Positions 49,257 to 59,044 of a stretch of DNA of 64,000 bases are shown here, piece by piece. The notes beneath the pieces were generated by a model. It worked only from the letters and a program-made list of their open reading frames with translations, was not told where the DNA came from and searched no databases. Numbering within the stretch: the stretch's first letter is position 1; every line of letters begins with the position of its first letter. The stretch is taken from positions 186,001 to 250,000 of the forward strand of contig NZ_JAMZDE010000008.1 in the NCBI RefSeq assembly GCF_024159085.1. Reading direction: 5' to 3'. The DNA is from Idiomarina rhizosphaerae. GTDB taxonomy: Bacteria; Pseudomonadota; Gammaproteobacteria; Enterobacterales; Alteromonadaceae. Position numbers and translations under genes: made by a program.

Positions 49257-49601
49257 ATGTTGCGCGTTTATGGCATTAAAAACTGCGACACCGTTAAAAA
49301 ATCACTTAAATGGTTAGATAAAAACGAAGTCGATTACGAATTTATTGATGTTCGCGAGCAGCCACTGCAAAAAGAAACCGTAAACGGCTGGTTACAGAAG
49401 CTGCCAGCCGAGTCGCTAGTCAACAAGCGAAGCACCAGTTGGCGTGATCTGTCTGATCAACAAAAGTCTCTTGAAGACTCAAATACCGTAGCCGAATTAA
49501 TTGTCGAACAACCAACACTGTTTAAACGTCCGTTAGTTGAGTCCGGCCAGGCTGTTCATTGCGGCTTTAATGAGAAACTCTGGAGCGAACGCTACTTATG
49601 A
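49257..49601 (+). CDS. yffB: YffB, ArsC/Spx-like thioredoxin-fold protein
   Basis: Predicted 114-residue protein of the ArsC/Spx family. Seen: the [16 protein letters not shown] active-site region with a single Cys (NCDT instead of the CXXC or NPRCSKS of true arsenate reductases), and the late [10 protein letters not shown] segment with the conserved Arg-Pro. E. coli YffB lies directly before dapE, as here, and the stop overlaps the dapE ATG by 4 bp. Function is unproven; glutathione-dependent thiol reduction has been suggested. ATG 49257 is chosen for its AGGAG site. Confidence 0.9.
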   Translation: MLRVYGIKNCDTVKKSLKWLDKNEVDYEFIDVREQPLQKETVNGWLQKLPAESLVNKRSTSWRDLSDQQKSLEDSNTVAELIVEQPTLFKRPLVESGQAVHCGFNEKLWSERYL

Positions 49602-50728
49602 GTTCAGAGACATTAAAGCTTGCCCATGAGCTGATTTCCCGCCCGTCCATTACACCGGAAGATGAAGGCTGTCAGCAACTTATTGGTGAACGGCTTGCGG
49701 CTCTGGGCTTCAATCTTGAGTCTATGATATTTGAAGACACCACTAACTTGTGGGCACGCCGGGGGCAAGGCCGTAAACTGTTTTGCTTTGCTGGCCATAC
49801 CGACGTGGTTCCGCCCGGCGACATCAATGACTGGCAGTTCCCACCGTTTGAGCCTACAACACACGAAGGGTATTTATACGGACGCGGAGCCGCTGATATG
49901 AAAGGCAGCCTGGCGGCGATGATAACCGCGACTGAGCGATTTATTAAAGACTATCCGAATGTGGATGCCGATATTGGCTTTCTTATAACCAGTGACGAGG
50001 AAGGCCCGTTTATTAACGGCACCAAGCGTGTCATTGAAACGCTGCAGGAACGTAACGAAAACATAGACTGGTGTATAGTCGGAGAGCCGTCCAGTACTGA
50101 CACTCTGGGGGACATTGTTAAAAACGGGCGCAGAGGCAGTTTAACCGGAGACCTGACCGTATTAGGCATACAAGGTCACGTTGCTTACCCCCATTTAGCG
50201 AAAAACCCAGTGCATGATCTTGCTCCGGCACTCAGCGAGCTTATTAATGAAGAATGGGACCAAGGCAACGCCAGTTTCCCGCCAACCACCTTTCAGGTAT
50301 CTAATATTCAGGCGGGAACCGGGGCTGGCAATGTTATACCCGGGCGTATTGATACCCAGTTTAACTTCCGCTTCTCGACAGAACTCACAGCCGAGAAAAT
50401 TAAGCAGCGAGTTGAGGCTATTCTCGATAAGCACTCGCTAAAATACCACCTACAATGGAAGCTTAACGGCCCCCCCTTTTTAACGGAGTCAGGCGCGTTA
50501 GTTGAAGCCGTGCAGGCGGCAATTGAACATGAATGTGGCTTTTCAACTACCCTATCTACGGCGGGTGGCACATCCGATGGACGCTTTATTGCACCAACCG
50601 GTGCTCAGGTTATTGAGCTGGGTCCCGTAAATGCAACCATTCATAAAGTAAACGAATGCGTGAAAGCCAGTGATTTGGATAAACTCAGTGATGTTTATTA
50701 CCGCTGTTTGGAGAAGCTTTTATGTTAA
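49598..50728 (+). CDS. dapE: Succinyl-diaminopimelate desuccinylase DapE
   Basis: Dizinc amidohydrolase of the M20 family that releases diaminopimelate from its N-succinyl form, for lysine and peptidoglycan. Seen: 376 residues; metal ligands in FAGHTDVV (His), [10 protein letters not shown] (bridging Asp), TSDEEGP (catalytic and ligand Glu) and HKVNE (C-terminal His). [11 protein letters not shown] is the substrate loop. Coupled to yffB by a 4-bp overlap and to the M15 peptidase gene by 7 bp. The other dap gene of this window, dapA, is 3 kb away on the opposite strand. Confidence 0.97.
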   Translation: MSSETLKLAHELISRPSITPEDEGCQQLIGERLAALGFNLESMIFEDTTNLWARRGQGRKLFCFAGHTDVVPPGDINDWQFPPFEPTTHEGYLYGRGAADMKGSLAAMITATERFIKDYPNVDADIGFLITSDEEGPFINGTKRVIETLQERNENIDWCIVGEPSSTDTLGDIVKNGRRGSLTGDLTVLGIQGHVAYPHLAKNPVHDLAPALSELINEEWDQGNASFPPTTFQVSNIQAGTGAGNVIPGRIDTQFNFRFSTELTAEKIKQRVEAILDKHSLKYHLQWKLNGPPFLTESGALVEAVQAAIEHECGFSTTLSTAGGTSDGRFIAPTGAQVIELGPVNATIHKVNECVKASDLDKLSDVYYRCLEKLLC

Positions 50729-51426
50729 GCAGCACAGAACTGACAGGTGCCTGCGAAACACACTTAACGGCAGTCGATGGGCATAAACTGCACCCTGATG
50801 CAGCAGAAGCTTATCTCTCCATGCAAAAAGCAGCTGCTGCTGAGGGTATTAAGTTGGCCATAGCCAGTGGCTTCCGCTCACTGGACCGGCAACTGTCTAT
50901 CTGGAATAGAAAATGGCGGGGTAAGCTTCCCCTTCGCTCTAAAGAGGGCGAACTACTGGATATATCAAACTTAGACGACGTAGAGAAAATGCACGCCATT
51001 TTGCATTGGTCGGCGTTACCGGGCAGTAGCCGTCACCACTGGGGAAGTGACTTCGACATTTACGATCCGCGCCCTTTTCAGGACAGCGAACTGAAATTGC
51101 AATTAGTTCCCCGCGAGTACATTGACCAATCCGGTCCTTGTCATGAACTTTGGCAATGGCTAACCCGGAATGCCCATGAAAGTGGCTTTTTCTTTCCTTA
51201 TGCACGCTATCAGGGCGGTGTTGCACAGGAGCCCTGGCACTTGAGCTACCGCACGGTCTCACAGCCATGCCATAAACAATTAAGCCTTGAGCTGCTGGCA
51301 GAAACCATTGACTCATTAGCCATAGAGGGAAAACCCATTATTCTGAATAACCTGGCTCAAATAAAAAATCAGTACATTGATACGATAACGGAGGATGACG
51401 GATGGACGACTATTTGGTGTGGCTAA
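50722..51426 (+). CDS. M15-family D-Ala-D-Ala carboxypeptidase, VanY-like
   Basis: Predicted zinc peptidase of 234 residues acting on peptidoglycan peptides. Seen: SGFRSLDRQ near 51-59 (substrate-binding Arg), the zinc motif [13 protein letters not shown] near 96-108 (His and Asp ligands), and the final EPWHLSY near 172 (Glu base and third His ligand), the complete VanY pattern. No signal peptide, so it may act in the cytoplasm on muropeptides during recycling, as LD-carboxypeptidases do; this is inference. It sits inside the dapE-ypfN unit, which is not so in E. coli, and overlaps both neighbours. Confidence 0.9.
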   Translation: MLSSTELTGACETHLTAVDGHKLHPDAAEAYLSMQKAAAAEGIKLAIASGFRSLDRQLSIWNRKWRGKLPLRSKEGELLDISNLDDVEKMHAILHWSALPGSSRHHWGSDFDIYDPRPFQDSELKLQLVPREYIDQSGPCHELWQWLTRNAHESGFFFPYARYQGGVAQEPWHLSYRTVSQPCHKQLSLELLAETIDSLAIEGKPIILNNLAQIKNQYIDTITEDDGWTTIWCG

Positions 51427-51560
51427 TAATATTACTGGTAGTAGGCGTGGTCGTGAGTAATCTCATGGTACTGAAGTATACCGCTAAGTTTAAATGGCCT
51501 GGTACGAAATCATCTAAAACTGAAGATGACTCCGACCAGGATACTAAAAATAAAGATTAA
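51402..51560 (+). CDS. ypfN: YpfN-like small membrane protein (DUF2897)
   Basis: A 52-residue protein with one N-terminal membrane helix (about 4-24, [20 protein letters not shown]) and a charged, acidic cytoplasmic tail. It matches the DUF2897/YpfN family in size, helix position and the KYTAKFKWP segment, and occupies the same place downstream of dapE as in E. coli. A perfect GGAGG site lies 8 nt before the ATG. It starts inside the M15 peptidase gene (25-bp overlap) and its stop overlaps the convergent purC stop by 4 bp. Function unknown. Confidence 0.85.
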   Translation: MDDYLVWLIILLVVGVVVSNLMVLKYTAKFKWPGTKSSKTEDDSDQDTKNKD

Positions 51561-52270
51561 TCCAGCGTTACGCCAAGGCGCTTAGCAACCTCACGGTAGG
51601 CTTCAACAACACCGCCTAAGCCCTGGCGAAAACGATCTTTGTCGAGTTTCTCGCGAGTCTCTGCATCCCAAAGACGGCAGCCATCTGGAGTGAACTCATC
51701 ACCCAACATAATTTGGCCATCAAACACACCAAACTCAAGCTTGTAATCCACTAAAAGCAGACCCGCATCGGCAAACAACGTTTTTAAAACATCGTTCACT
51801 TTAAAGGTGAGCTCTTTCATTTTCTCAATTTGCTCTGCTGTTGCCCAGCCAAAAGCCTGAATATGATATTCGTTGACCATAGGGTCGTGCAGCGCGTCGT
51901 TCTTTAAAAAAAACTCGAATGTCGGTGGGTTTAACTCTTTACCTTCTTCAACACCTAGACGACGCACCAGAGAACCAGCTGCCACGTTACGGACAACGCA
52001 TTCTACCGGTATCATATCCAATTTTTTAACCAAGGACTCGGTATCGCTCAAACGCTCATCTAACTGCGTCGGAATACCCGCTTCTTCCAGCTTCGACATA
52101 ATAAAATGATTAAACTTATTGTTCACCATGCCTTTATCATCAAGCTGTTCTACCTTTTCGCCGTCGAACGCTGAAGTATCATTACGAAACTCCAGCACCA
52201 GGCGGTTAGGATCGTCGGTATGGTAGACCGTCTTTGCTTTTCCCCGATACAGTTCACTGCGTTTTTCCAT
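51557..52270 (-). CDS. purC: SAICAR synthetase PurC
   Basis: ATP-dependent ligase of purine synthesis that joins aspartate to CAIR. Seen: 237 residues, identical in length to E. coli Pur[11 protein letters not shown] nucleotide-binding start; [27 protein letters not shown]; and LVDYKLEFG near 175. The ATG at 52270 is used rather than the GTG four codons earlier, by match to family N-termini. It follows bamC by 23 bp on the same strand, so dapA-bamC-purC form one operon in the order known from E. coli. Confidence 0.97.
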   Translation of the reverse strand: MEKRSELYRGKAKTVYHTDDPNRLVLEFRNDTSAFDGEKVEQLDDKGMVNNKFNHFIMSKLEEAGIPTQLDERLSDTESLVKKLDMIPVECVVRNVAAGSLVRRLGVEEGKELNPPTFEFFLKNDALHDPMVNEYHIQAFGWATAEQIEKMKELTFKVNDVLKTLFADAGLLLVDYKLEFGVFDGQIMLGDEFTPDGCRLWDAETREKLDKDRFRQGLGGVVEAYREVAKRLGVTLD

Positions 52271-52293
52271 GAATCTTTCCACTCGCGCTTAAG

Positions 52294-53382
52294 TTAAAGT
52301 TGGCTTTGCTGTTTAACAGCGTTTTTAAAGGCTTCAAATACTTGATTAACCCATTCGTCAGAGACAATTTCGTCACCCTGGTAAACAGTAACCGAGGTAT
52401 TCTCACCATCTTCCAGTAAACGGAATTCGTACTCGCCTTCGGCAATGCCCAGGTCTTCGTAGTCATCACCACCAATGAACAGGAAGCCGCTGCCGGGTTC
52501 GCTGTACTCAACAAAATAGGTTCCTGTTTCGCGGTTTAAATCTTCAACCTCAAAACCAATATTCTGAAGAGCCAAATTAACTAATGGCCATGCTTGCTCA
52601 AAATTGTCTTCAACAATGAAAACTGAGTGCCCTTCTGCAGCTTTTGACAAGCGGGTTTCAATACCAGCCGCTTTTTCACGAGCTACAGCCAGTTGTTGTT
52701 TCCGGTTAACTTCCGAAATAATCGCATTGAGTAAATCAGCTTCCAAATTACGAACAACCAAAGGAGCAACCTCTTGCTCTTCACCGCCTATCACCTGAGT
52801 GAAATCGTTAACATCGACTCGTAGTGCGGTGCTGCGTTGATGTGATTCAGTTTCCTGAGTCAGCTCGTAGTGAAAGGTTCTTTCCAGATCGCTGTCGCTC
52901 TCTCCGCCAAATCCGAAAAAGCCGCTGTCGCCCTCAATGGTCTGTTTTACCGTCATTTGCTCAGTAAGCCAACGATTATCACCCACGGCTTCCCATTCAA
53001 TGTCGCGTCTTTCCAGCACATCAAATGCTGCCTGACGAACAAACTCGGTTACTGAGTCCCCCATGCCATCGACAATATCAAAATAAACTCGAGTTTCGGT
53101 CTCAGTTTCTAACACTCGGCTGCCCAGTCCAATAGGACGAACCTGCTGCGGAGCCATGATATTGACTTTATAGCCGACGGGAGCCGATGCAATGTTCGTA
53201 TCCGGAATTTGATACTGCGTTCCTTTTTCTGGCTTTTCCAGACCATCCGGAATATTCAGTGAGGCAGTAGGTTGAATGTTCACATATTCAAACCCGCCGC
53301 TGGCACGTTCTTTCTCTACCGACGAACAACCTGTTACAACTACGGCAGCTACGCCCATCCACGCAAGGCGAGACAATTTCAT
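52294..53382 (-). CDS. bamC: Outer-membrane assembly lipoprotein BamC
   Basis: Lipoprotein subunit of the BAM complex that inserts barrel proteins in the outer membrane. Seen: signal peptide with lipobox VTGC, lipidated C19; an unstructured N-terminal stretch rich in Pro (about 20-95) of the kind that binds BamD; then two helix-grip domains (about 100-225 and 245-360). The final domain contains SVFIVEDNFEQAWPLV, the BamC family signature. The ATG shares one base with the dapA stop. Identity is supported by the dapA-bamC-purC order. Confidence 0.95.
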   Translation of the reverse strand: MKLSRLAWMGVAAVVVTGCSSVEKERASGGFEYVNIQPTASLNIPDGLEKPEKGTQYQIPDTNIASAPVGYKVNIMAPQQVRPIGLGSRVLETETETRVYFDIVDGMGDSVTEFVRQAAFDVLERRDIEWEAVGDNRWLTEQMTVKQTIEGDSGFFGFGGESDSDLERTFHYELTQETESHQRSTALRVDVNDFTQVIGGEEQEVAPLVVRNLEADLLNAIISEVNRKQQLAVAREKAAGIETRLSKAAEGHSVFIVEDNFEQAWPLVNLALQNIGFEVEDLNRETGTYFVEYSEPGSGFLFIGGDDYEDLGIAEGEYEFRLLEDGENTSVTVYQGDEIVSDEWVNQVFEAFKNAVKQQSQL

Positions 53383-54272
53383 TACGACTCCTGAATATTC
53401 AGTAGGTTTGCTTTCTGTAACACTGACTCAATCAACTGTTGATTACTCTCTTCCGGAGGTGTCAGTGGCAGACGATAATTTGCGCTGACCCAACCCATTA
53501 AAGCGAGCGACCATTTGACCGGAATGGGGTTGGATTCAACAAATAACATATTATGCAAAGGCGCCAGCTCAGCATCAATCTGATTCGCACTTTCTTTATC
53601 ACCAGCAAGTGCCGCCGTTACCAGCTCTTTCATTTTAGCAGGAACAATATTAGCGGTAACACTGATAACACCATGGCCACCCGCAAACATAAATTCGCGT
53701 GCAGTAGGGTCATCACCGCTTAATAGGATAAAATCATCGCCACAGCGTTTTTTAAGTTCCTGTACCCTACTCACGTCGCCGGTAGCTTCTTTTATGCCAA
53801 TAACGTTATCAATTTTTGCCAACTTTTCGACCATGTCAGGTGTCATATCAAGACCGGTACGCCCCGGAACATTATATAGAATTTGGGGTTTATCCGTGGC
53901 ATCGGCACAGGCCTGATAATGTGCAATTAAGCCTGTTAAGGAAGGTTTATTGTAGTATGGCGTAACATTTAAAAAGCCACTTACACCCGCCTGGGTCATT
54001 TTTTCTGTAAGTTGCACAGCTTCGCTGGTCGAGTTTGAACCGTTTCCAGCAATAATATCGATGCGCCCGGCACTAAGCTCGACCATCGCACTAACGACAT
54101 CAATATGTTCTTCATGCGTTAAGGTTGTTGACTCCCCTGTCGTGCCAACCGCTACAATAGCGTCGGTACCCGCTTCGCAATGTTTGTTAACCAGAAACTC
54201 AAGTTCACTGTAATCAACATTGCCATATTTTGTAAAAGGGGTAACTAAAGCGACAATACTGCCCTTAAGCAT
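53382..54272 (-). CDS. dapA: 4-hydroxy-tetrahydrodipicolinate synthase DapA
   Basis: Class I aldolase condensing pyruvate with aspartate semialdehyde, first committed step to diaminopimelate and lysine. Seen: 296 residues; GTTGESTTL near 43-51, YYNKPS with the catalytic Tyr near 106, YNVPGRTG near 133, and the Schiff-base Lys in IGIKEATGD near 161. The ATG at 54272 behind GGAGA is chosen; the frame is open to 54401 but the extra residues are non-conserved. It is first in dapA-bamC-purC. The gcvR gene that separates dapA from bcp in E. coli is absent here. Confidence 0.97.
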   Translation of the reverse strand: MLKGSIVALVTPFTKYGNVDYSELEFLVNKHCEAGTDAIVAVGTTGESTTLTHEEHIDVVSAMVELSAGRIDIIAGNGSNSTSEAVQLTEKMTQAGVSGFLNVTPYYNKPSLTGLIAHYQACADATDKPQILYNVPGRTGLDMTPDMVEKLAKIDNVIGIKEATGDVSRVQELKKRCGDDFILLSGDDPTAREFMFAGGHGVISVTANIVPAKMKELVTAALAGDKESANQIDAELAPLHNMLFVESNPIPVKWSLALMGWVSANYRLPLTPPEESNQQLIESVLQKANLLNIQES

Positions 54273-54449
54273 ACATTCTCCAAGTCCTAAATTGGGGCTC
54301 CAATGGTAATGCCAGCCCTGACGAAACACAAGTGATAGGAACGTAACTTGCCAAGAAGGTTCCGTAAACTTTTGCCAGTATGGCATTTTCCAAGACGGCA
54401 TCTGTCCGCTATGATGTTGGCACTGTTAACTAAGTTCCAGGAGAATGCA

Positions 54450-54920
54450 ATGCAGACATTACAACAGGGCGATAAAGCGCCTGACTTTACTTTACCGGAT
54501 GCGAACGAGAACTCAGTGACCTTATCGGAGTTATTAAAAGAGAACCGGGTACTGGTTTACTTTTATCCGAAAGCTATGACACCGGGCTGCACTGTGCAGG
54601 CACAAAACTTACGCGACAGCCGTAAGCAACTTGAAGAATTTAATGTTGTCTCTGTTGGTATAAGCCCTGATGCGCCTAAGCGCTTAGCTAAATTTACTGA
54701 CAGAGATGAGCTGAACTTTACCTTGTTAAGCGACGAAGACCATAAAGTGGCTGAAGATTTTGGCGTATGGGGTCTGAAAAAGTTTATGGGTAAAGAATAC
54801 GACGGTATTCACCGTATTAGCTTTTTAGTAGAGCAGGACAGAACCGTGTCAAAGGTGTTCGATAAATTCAAAACCAAAGAACACCACGACGTGGTATTAG
54901 AGCACCTTAAGCAAGCCTAA
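54450..54920 (+). CDS. bcp: Thiol peroxidase Bcp, single-cysteine form
   Basis: Peroxiredoxin of the BCP/PrxQ family that reduces hydroperoxides. Seen: 156 residues; peroxidatic C47 in TPGCTVQ; conserved GDKAPDFTLPD start; LLSDEDHKVAEDFGVWG. In E. coli Bcp a resolving Cys lies five residues after the first (CTVQAC); here that place is Q52, and the protein has no other cysteine, so it must be resolved by an external thiol. The ATG at 54450 behind AGGAGA is used instead of the open frame to 54348. Diverges from dapA. Confidence 0.95.
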   Translation: MQTLQQGDKAPDFTLPDANENSVTLSELLKENRVLVYFYPKAMTPGCTVQAQNLRDSRKQLEEFNVVSVGISPDAPKRLAKFTDRDELNFTLLSDEDHKVAEDFGVWGLKKFMGKEYDGIHRISFLVEQDRTVSKVFDKFKTKEHHDVVLEHLKQA

Positions 54921-54928
54921 GCTCTATA

Positions 54929-54960
54929 GAGCAAACACCGCACTAAAGCGGTGTTTGCTC
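54929..54960. terminator. Bidirectional hairpin between bcp and perM
   Basis: Perfect 13-bp stem (GAGCAAACACCGC with its complement, loop ACTAAA) between the convergent bcp and perM genes. Its loop and right arm contain the perM stop codon and final codons, so it can end both transcripts. Confidence 0.75.
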
Positions 54961-56022
54961 TTCTGCCTTTTCCCCGGTGCCACTGTCCCATGCAGTCAGT
55001 ACAGCCTTGACCAGACTGGCCAGCGGAATAGCAAAGAACACACCCCAGAAGCCCCAAATACCGCCAAAAATTAATACCGCGCCAATAATGTAAACTGGGT
55101 TTAGACTTATTGCCTCTGAAAACAATAGCGGCACCAGTAAGTTACCATCCAGAGCCTGAATAACCAGATAAGCAACGGTTACCCAAACGAATGCCGCCGT
55201 TGGCCCAAACTGGAATAAAGCCACCAACACCACCGGAATGGTTGCAACCGCAGCGCCAACATATGGTATTAAAACCGACAAACCAACCATAATGGACAGT
55301 AATGCCGAATAGCGCAGCCCAAATAAACTAAAGGTGACAAAGGTGACTATCGCAACAACCACTACCTCAATCGCTTTGCCTCGAATGTAGTTCATAATTT
55401 GCAGATTCATCTCCTGCCCTACCTGCGAAATTAACTGGCGGTTTGAGGGCAGTAGACGGCTAAAGTGAGCTATTAATACATCGCGGTCTTTTAGCATGAA
55501 AAAGATTAAAAGCGGCACGATAATGAGATAAACCAACATCGCCATAACGTTCACAATGGAAGTTAAAGAAACAGCTAAAAGACTCTCCCCTAAACTCACT
55601 GCTCGCCTTTTTACTTCCTGGGTAAACTCGGTAATTTGGCTGTCATCAACAATAGTCGGAAACATTTCAGGTAGTTTATGCAACCAAATTTGCAGGTTCG
55701 TGACCATATCCGGCATTTCCTGAATCAAAGTCGTACTTTGTTGCCAAATAACGGGAACCAGAGTCAGCAAAGTAACAATCATTAGTGCCAGGAATAACGA
55801 AAAAGTAATAATGGTGGCAGTTAAACGAGATAAACCAAGCTCCATCAGTCTCATTACCGGCCAGTCCAGCAAATAGGCCAGAGAAATAGCAATTAACAAC
55901 GGTGCAATTAAGCTACCGAAAAACACAATGACTAATACCACAACAACCAGTAACAAAAACAAAGTCACTGCATTAGGGTCAGAAAATTTCCGTTGATACC
56001 ACTGTTGAATGTATTCCCACAT
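54943..56022 (-). CDS. perM: PerM-type membrane protein (AI-2E transporter family)
   Basis: Inner-membrane protein of 359 residues with about eight helices. Seen: paired N-terminal helices (20-65), a central amphipathic region (100-150), LIIVPLLIFFMLKDRD near 185, and the late LNPVYIIGAVLIFGGIWGFWGVFFAIPLASLVKA signature of the AI-2E/UPF0118 family. Members include TqsA and proton-coupled antiporters; the substrate of PerM is unknown. It neighbours bcp and bepA as in E. coli. Confidence 0.92.
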   Translation of the reverse strand: MWEYIQQWYQRKFSDPNAVTLFLLLVVVVLVIVFFGSLIAPLLIAISLAYLLDWPVMRLMELGLSRLTATIITFSLFLALMIVTLLTLVPVIWQQSTTLIQEMPDMVTNLQIWLHKLPEMFPTIVDDSQITEFTQEVKRRAVSLGESLLAVSLTSIVNVMAMLVYLIIVPLLIFFMLKDRDVLIAHFSRLLPSNRQLISQVGQEMNLQIMNYIRGKAIEVVVVAIVTFVTFSLFGLRYSALLSIMVGLSVLIPYVGAAVATIPVVLVALFQFGPTAAFVWVTVAYLVIQALDGNLLVPLLFSEAISLNPVYIIGAVLIFGGIWGFWGVFFAIPLASLVKAVLTAWDSGTGEKAEEQTPL

Positions 56023-56167
56023 AGCTACTATCTCCTAACCTTCGTTGAGATGATAATATCAGTCCTTGCAATCTTTCCATAACCCCATAGAGTAAAAAGG
56101 AACTAAAGATAAGAATTTTGCTCTTAAGAGAAGATTAAATCCGTTTCATTTGGCCTATGAGTAGTTG

Positions 56168-57619
56168 ATGTCCACCAAAATAATACACACTTTCATCGCT
56201 TGTTTACTGACTTTTGCAATCAGCTTTAGTGCTGCCAGCAACGCTATGCAGGATAATCAACGTTTACCTGAAATTGGAACTACCGGCGCGGCTTTCATGA
56301 GTATTGAACGCGAACGTGTTGTAGGTGACTTTTACATGCGTCAGGTACGCTCACAAGCGCCCATTGTTCACGATCCGGTATTAGACAGCTATTTAAATAG
56401 CATTGGCCAGCGGCTAGTCAGAAATACCAGCGGCGTGCGCTATCCTTTCAACTTTTTTTGGATTAACAACAAGGAAATAAATGCCTTTGCCTTCATGGGA
56501 GGCTACGTAGGTGTGCATACGGGCTTAATTGACGAAGCAAGAACCGAGTCGGAACTCGCTGCAGTGCTTGGACACGAGGTTGCGCACATTACTCAACGCC
56601 ATATGGTTCGTCGAATGCAGGAACAACAGCGCAGTATGCCCATGACCATCGCTGGTATCATTGGCTCTATTTTAATCGGCATGGCCAACCCAGAAGCCGG
56701 TGCTGCAGGCCTTTACGCCACAATGGGCATGGCTGGTCAGTCGCAAATTAATTACACTAGGCTTTATGAAATGGAAGCCGACCGTATCGGCCTCTCTACG
56801 TTGTTAGCGGCTGGTTTTGATCCCCGTGGCGCGCCCGATTTCTTTGGCCGATTGGCAGAAAAATACCGTTATGTGAGCAAGCCCCCGGAAATGCTCATGA
56901 CTCACCCATTGCCTGAGTCCCGCATAGCAGACACTCGTGCTCGCGCTGAAAATATGCAGCGGGTAGATGTTCCTCCAAGCCTCGACTTTGCCCTGGCTAA
57001 AACCAGAGTTCAGGCTCGCTATATTGGCAACACCACGAATAGTGACTTTGAATCTATGCGCTCCAGTAGCAATTCAATTAACCAACAAGCCGGGCAATAT
57101 GGTTTAGCCATACGCGCGTTAGATAGTGGCAACATTGATTTAGCTTATAAACTCATGCAGCCACTACTAGAGCGCTATCCTAATGACCCGTTCTATATTG
57201 ATGTCCAGACCGACATTCTGCTGGCACAAAAAGATTACGAGACGGTTCTAAGCTGGCTACGAGGCAAGTACATTCAGCAACCAACCGAGCCTGTTATTAC
57301 TCTTAACTTTGCTAACGCGGCACTTCAGGCAGAAGACACCGAGTTAGCTGAAAAGCTTCTGCGCGATTTTTTACTAAAACAACCGGACCACCCGCTGGCG
57401 CTTGACCTTCTCACTCAAGTGTACGAGCGCAGTGGTAAGCGAGCAGCTATGTACGAAACCCGAGCCGAAGCACTGGCGTTAAGAGGAAACTTTCGGCTGG
57501 CCATTGACCAGTTGCACACTGCACATAACCATACAGATAGCGATCTGACGCATAAACGTCTGAATGCACGTATTGATCAAATGCGCAGCTTAGAGCAGCA
57601 AATAAAGTCGTTAATGTGA
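56168..57619 (+). CDS. bepA: Beta-barrel assembly-enhancing protease BepA
   Basis: Periplasmic M48 metalloprotease and chaperone that helps or degrades stalled outer-membrane proteins such as LptD. Seen: signal peptide (about 1-26), zinc motif HEVAH near 137-141 with third ligand Glu in YEMEADRIG near 202, and four or so TPR repeats from about 305 to the end. Length of 483 is close to the 487 of E. coli. The ATG at 56168 follows a TTG in the same frame. It lies between perM and yfgD as in E. coli; together with bamC it gives this region two barrel-assembly genes. Confidence 0.95.
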   Translation: MSTKIIHTFIACLLTFAISFSAASNAMQDNQRLPEIGTTGAAFMSIERERVVGDFYMRQVRSQAPIVHDPVLDSYLNSIGQRLVRNTSGVRYPFNFFWINNKEINAFAFMGGYVGVHTGLIDEARTESELAAVLGHEVAHITQRHMVRRMQEQQRSMPMTIAGIIGSILIGMANPEAGAAGLYATMGMAGQSQINYTRLYEMEADRIGLSTLLAAGFDPRGAPDFFGRLAEKYRYVSKPPEMLMTHPLPESRIADTRARAENMQRVDVPPSLDFALAKTRVQARYIGNTTNSDFESMRSSSNSINQQAGQYGLAIRALDSGNIDLAYKLMQPLLERYPNDPFYIDVQTDILLAQKDYETVLSWLRGKYIQQPTEPVITLNFANAALQAEDTELAEKLLRDFLLKQPDHPLALDLLTQVYERSGKRAAMYETRAEALALRGNFRLAIDQLHTAHNHTDSDLTHKRLNARIDQMRSLEQQIKSLM

Positions 57620-58060
57620 GTTAACCGCATTTTCCAGCGATTCTAAGTCCTGCTCTCCCATTAAAGGCCCTTTAACACTGCCGTCCGGCTTTATTACGTA
57701 GGTAGCCGGTAACATCTGCGGACGCTGAAAAGGAAACTTTGGCGCAGGCTCCATCAACGCCAACTGAAACTCTATTCCATGACGCTGTTTCAGCTCAGCC
57801 AGTTCAGCGTTAGACATTGGATCGAAACTGACACCGACTAACTCAACATCTTTTGCTTTGTGCTGGTTAAATTCGTTTAACTCGGGTAACTCTCTTAAAC
57901 AAGGAGCGCACCACTCAGCAAAGTAGTTTACCACCACCGTTTTTTCACCAAGGTCGCCCCAGCGAAACTCATTGTCGGCATCGGTAACTACATCCGGCTC
58001 TTGCGAACAAGCTGTTATCAGCACAGCAGCTGCCGCGCACACTAGCGTTCTCAGTTTCAT
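57611..58060 (-). CDS. TlpA-like thioredoxin lipoprotein
   Basis: Periplasmic, membrane-anchored thioredoxin-fold protein of 149 residues. Seen: signal peptide with lipobox ITAC (lipidated C18), active site WCAPC (C51, C54), and the cis-Pro loop LPATYVI near 124. It is probably a reductase for periplasmic disulfides or a cytochrome c maturation-type helper. It is on the opposite strand between bepA and yfgD and overlaps the bepA 3' end by 9 bp, an insertion relative to E. coli order. Confidence 0.9.
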   Translation of the reverse strand: MKLRTLVCAAAAVLITACSQEPDVVTDADNEFRWGDLGEKTVVVNYFAEWCAPCLRELPELNEFNQHKAKDVELVGVSFDPMSNAELAELKQRHGIEFQLALMEPAPKFPFQRPQMLPATYVIKPDGSVKGPLMGEQDLESLENAVNSH

Positions 58061-58130
58061 TCCTTACCTCAATTACGTTACTATTAACTTATACTTACCT
58101 AATAATCAGATACTACAAGGTACGATACTT

Positions 58131-58478
58131 ATGAGCCAAGTAACAATTTATCATAACCCGCGTTGCTCAAAATCAAGGCAAACTCTTGAATTACTCAAGC
58201 AAAATGGCATTGAGCCGGAAGTTGTTGAATACCTTAAAACACCGCCTAATGCTGCAGAATTAAAAGATATACTGGAAAAGTTAGGGCTTTCTGCCGATCA
58301 GCTAATGCGCAAAAAAGAAGACGCATATAAAGAACTTGGTCTGGCCGGTATCAATAACGAAGATGAATTGATTACCGCAATGGTCAATAACCCTAAGCTT
58401 ATTGAGCGCCCTATTGTTATTCGGGGTAATAAAGCGGCCATTGGCCGCCCTCCTGAAGCTGTACTGGATATTTTATAA
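58131..58478 (+). CDS. yfgD: ArsC-family reductase YfgD
   Basis: Glutaredoxin-dependent arsenate-reductase-like protein of 115 residues. Seen: active-site NPRCSKSRQ at 9-17 with the catalytic Cys12, and the anion-site Arg residues in LIERPIVIRGNKAAIGRP. There are no other ars genes, and in E. coli the paralogue YfgD lies beside bepA and hda as here, so a role outside arsenic resistance is possible. The ATG at 58131 is used; its stop overlaps the next ATG by one base. Confidence 0.9.
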   Translation: MSQVTIYHNPRCSKSRQTLELLKQNGIEPEVVEYLKTPPNAAELKDILEKLGLSADQLMRKKEDAYKELGLAGINNEDELITAMVNNPKLIERPIVIRGNKAAIGRPPEAVLDIL

Positions 58479-59035
58479 TGACCCGCGTCGTTATTCTTTA
58501 TTACAGCCGTAACGGGGCTACTCAGCAGCTTGCTGACGCGATAGCCGAAGGCGTTACGGCGGCTGGAGGCGAAGCTGTTTTACGCAGCACCGGGCACGGC
58601 AGCGATGCGGTAAGTGACCGCGATCTGGAAATTGAAAACGCTGACCTTGAAAGCTGCGATGCTCTTATTCTGGGCAGTCCGACTCGATTTGGGCATATGG
58701 CCTCAAGCCTGCAAAAATTCTGGGAAGGCACCTCGCGCGAATGGTTGCAGGCTACGTTAACTGACAAACCCGGTGCGGTGTTCACTTCGTCCAGCTCTTT
58801 GCATGGGGGGCAGGAATCCACTCTGCTGACTCTGGCTTTACCGCTGTTGCACCATGGTATGATGCTGGTTGGCATTCCTTATTCTGAACCGGCCCTGCAT
58901 CAGACTCAATCGGGCGGTTCACCTTATGGCGCCAGCCATCATGAGCACAGCAATAAGTTAACTGACCATGAAAAGCAATGCGCTATCGCTTTAGGTAAAC
59001 GAGTTACGCAAACCGCTTCTAAGCTCTCATCATAG
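58478..59035 (+). CDS. WrbA-like flavoprotein, NAD(P)H:quinone oxidoreductase
   Basis: Predicted FMN protein of 185 residues that reduces quinones with two electrons. Seen: flavodoxin phosphate loop YYSRNGATQQLA near 8-19, GSPTRFGHMASSLQKFWEGT near 67-86, and FTSSSSLHGGQESTLL near 103, the WrbA signature. The ATG shares one base with the yfgD stop, so they are coupled; both are thiol or redox enzymes. Confidence 0.92.
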   Translation: MTRVVILYYSRNGATQQLADAIAEGVTAAGGEAVLRSTGHGSDAVSDRDLEIENADLESCDALILGSPTRFGHMASSLQKFWEGTSREWLQATLTDKPGAVFTSSSSLHGGQESTLLTLALPLLHHGMMLVGIPYSEPALHQTQSGGSPYGASHHEHSNKLTDHEKQCAIALGKRVTQTASKLSS

Positions 59036-59044
59036 GAATTATCA

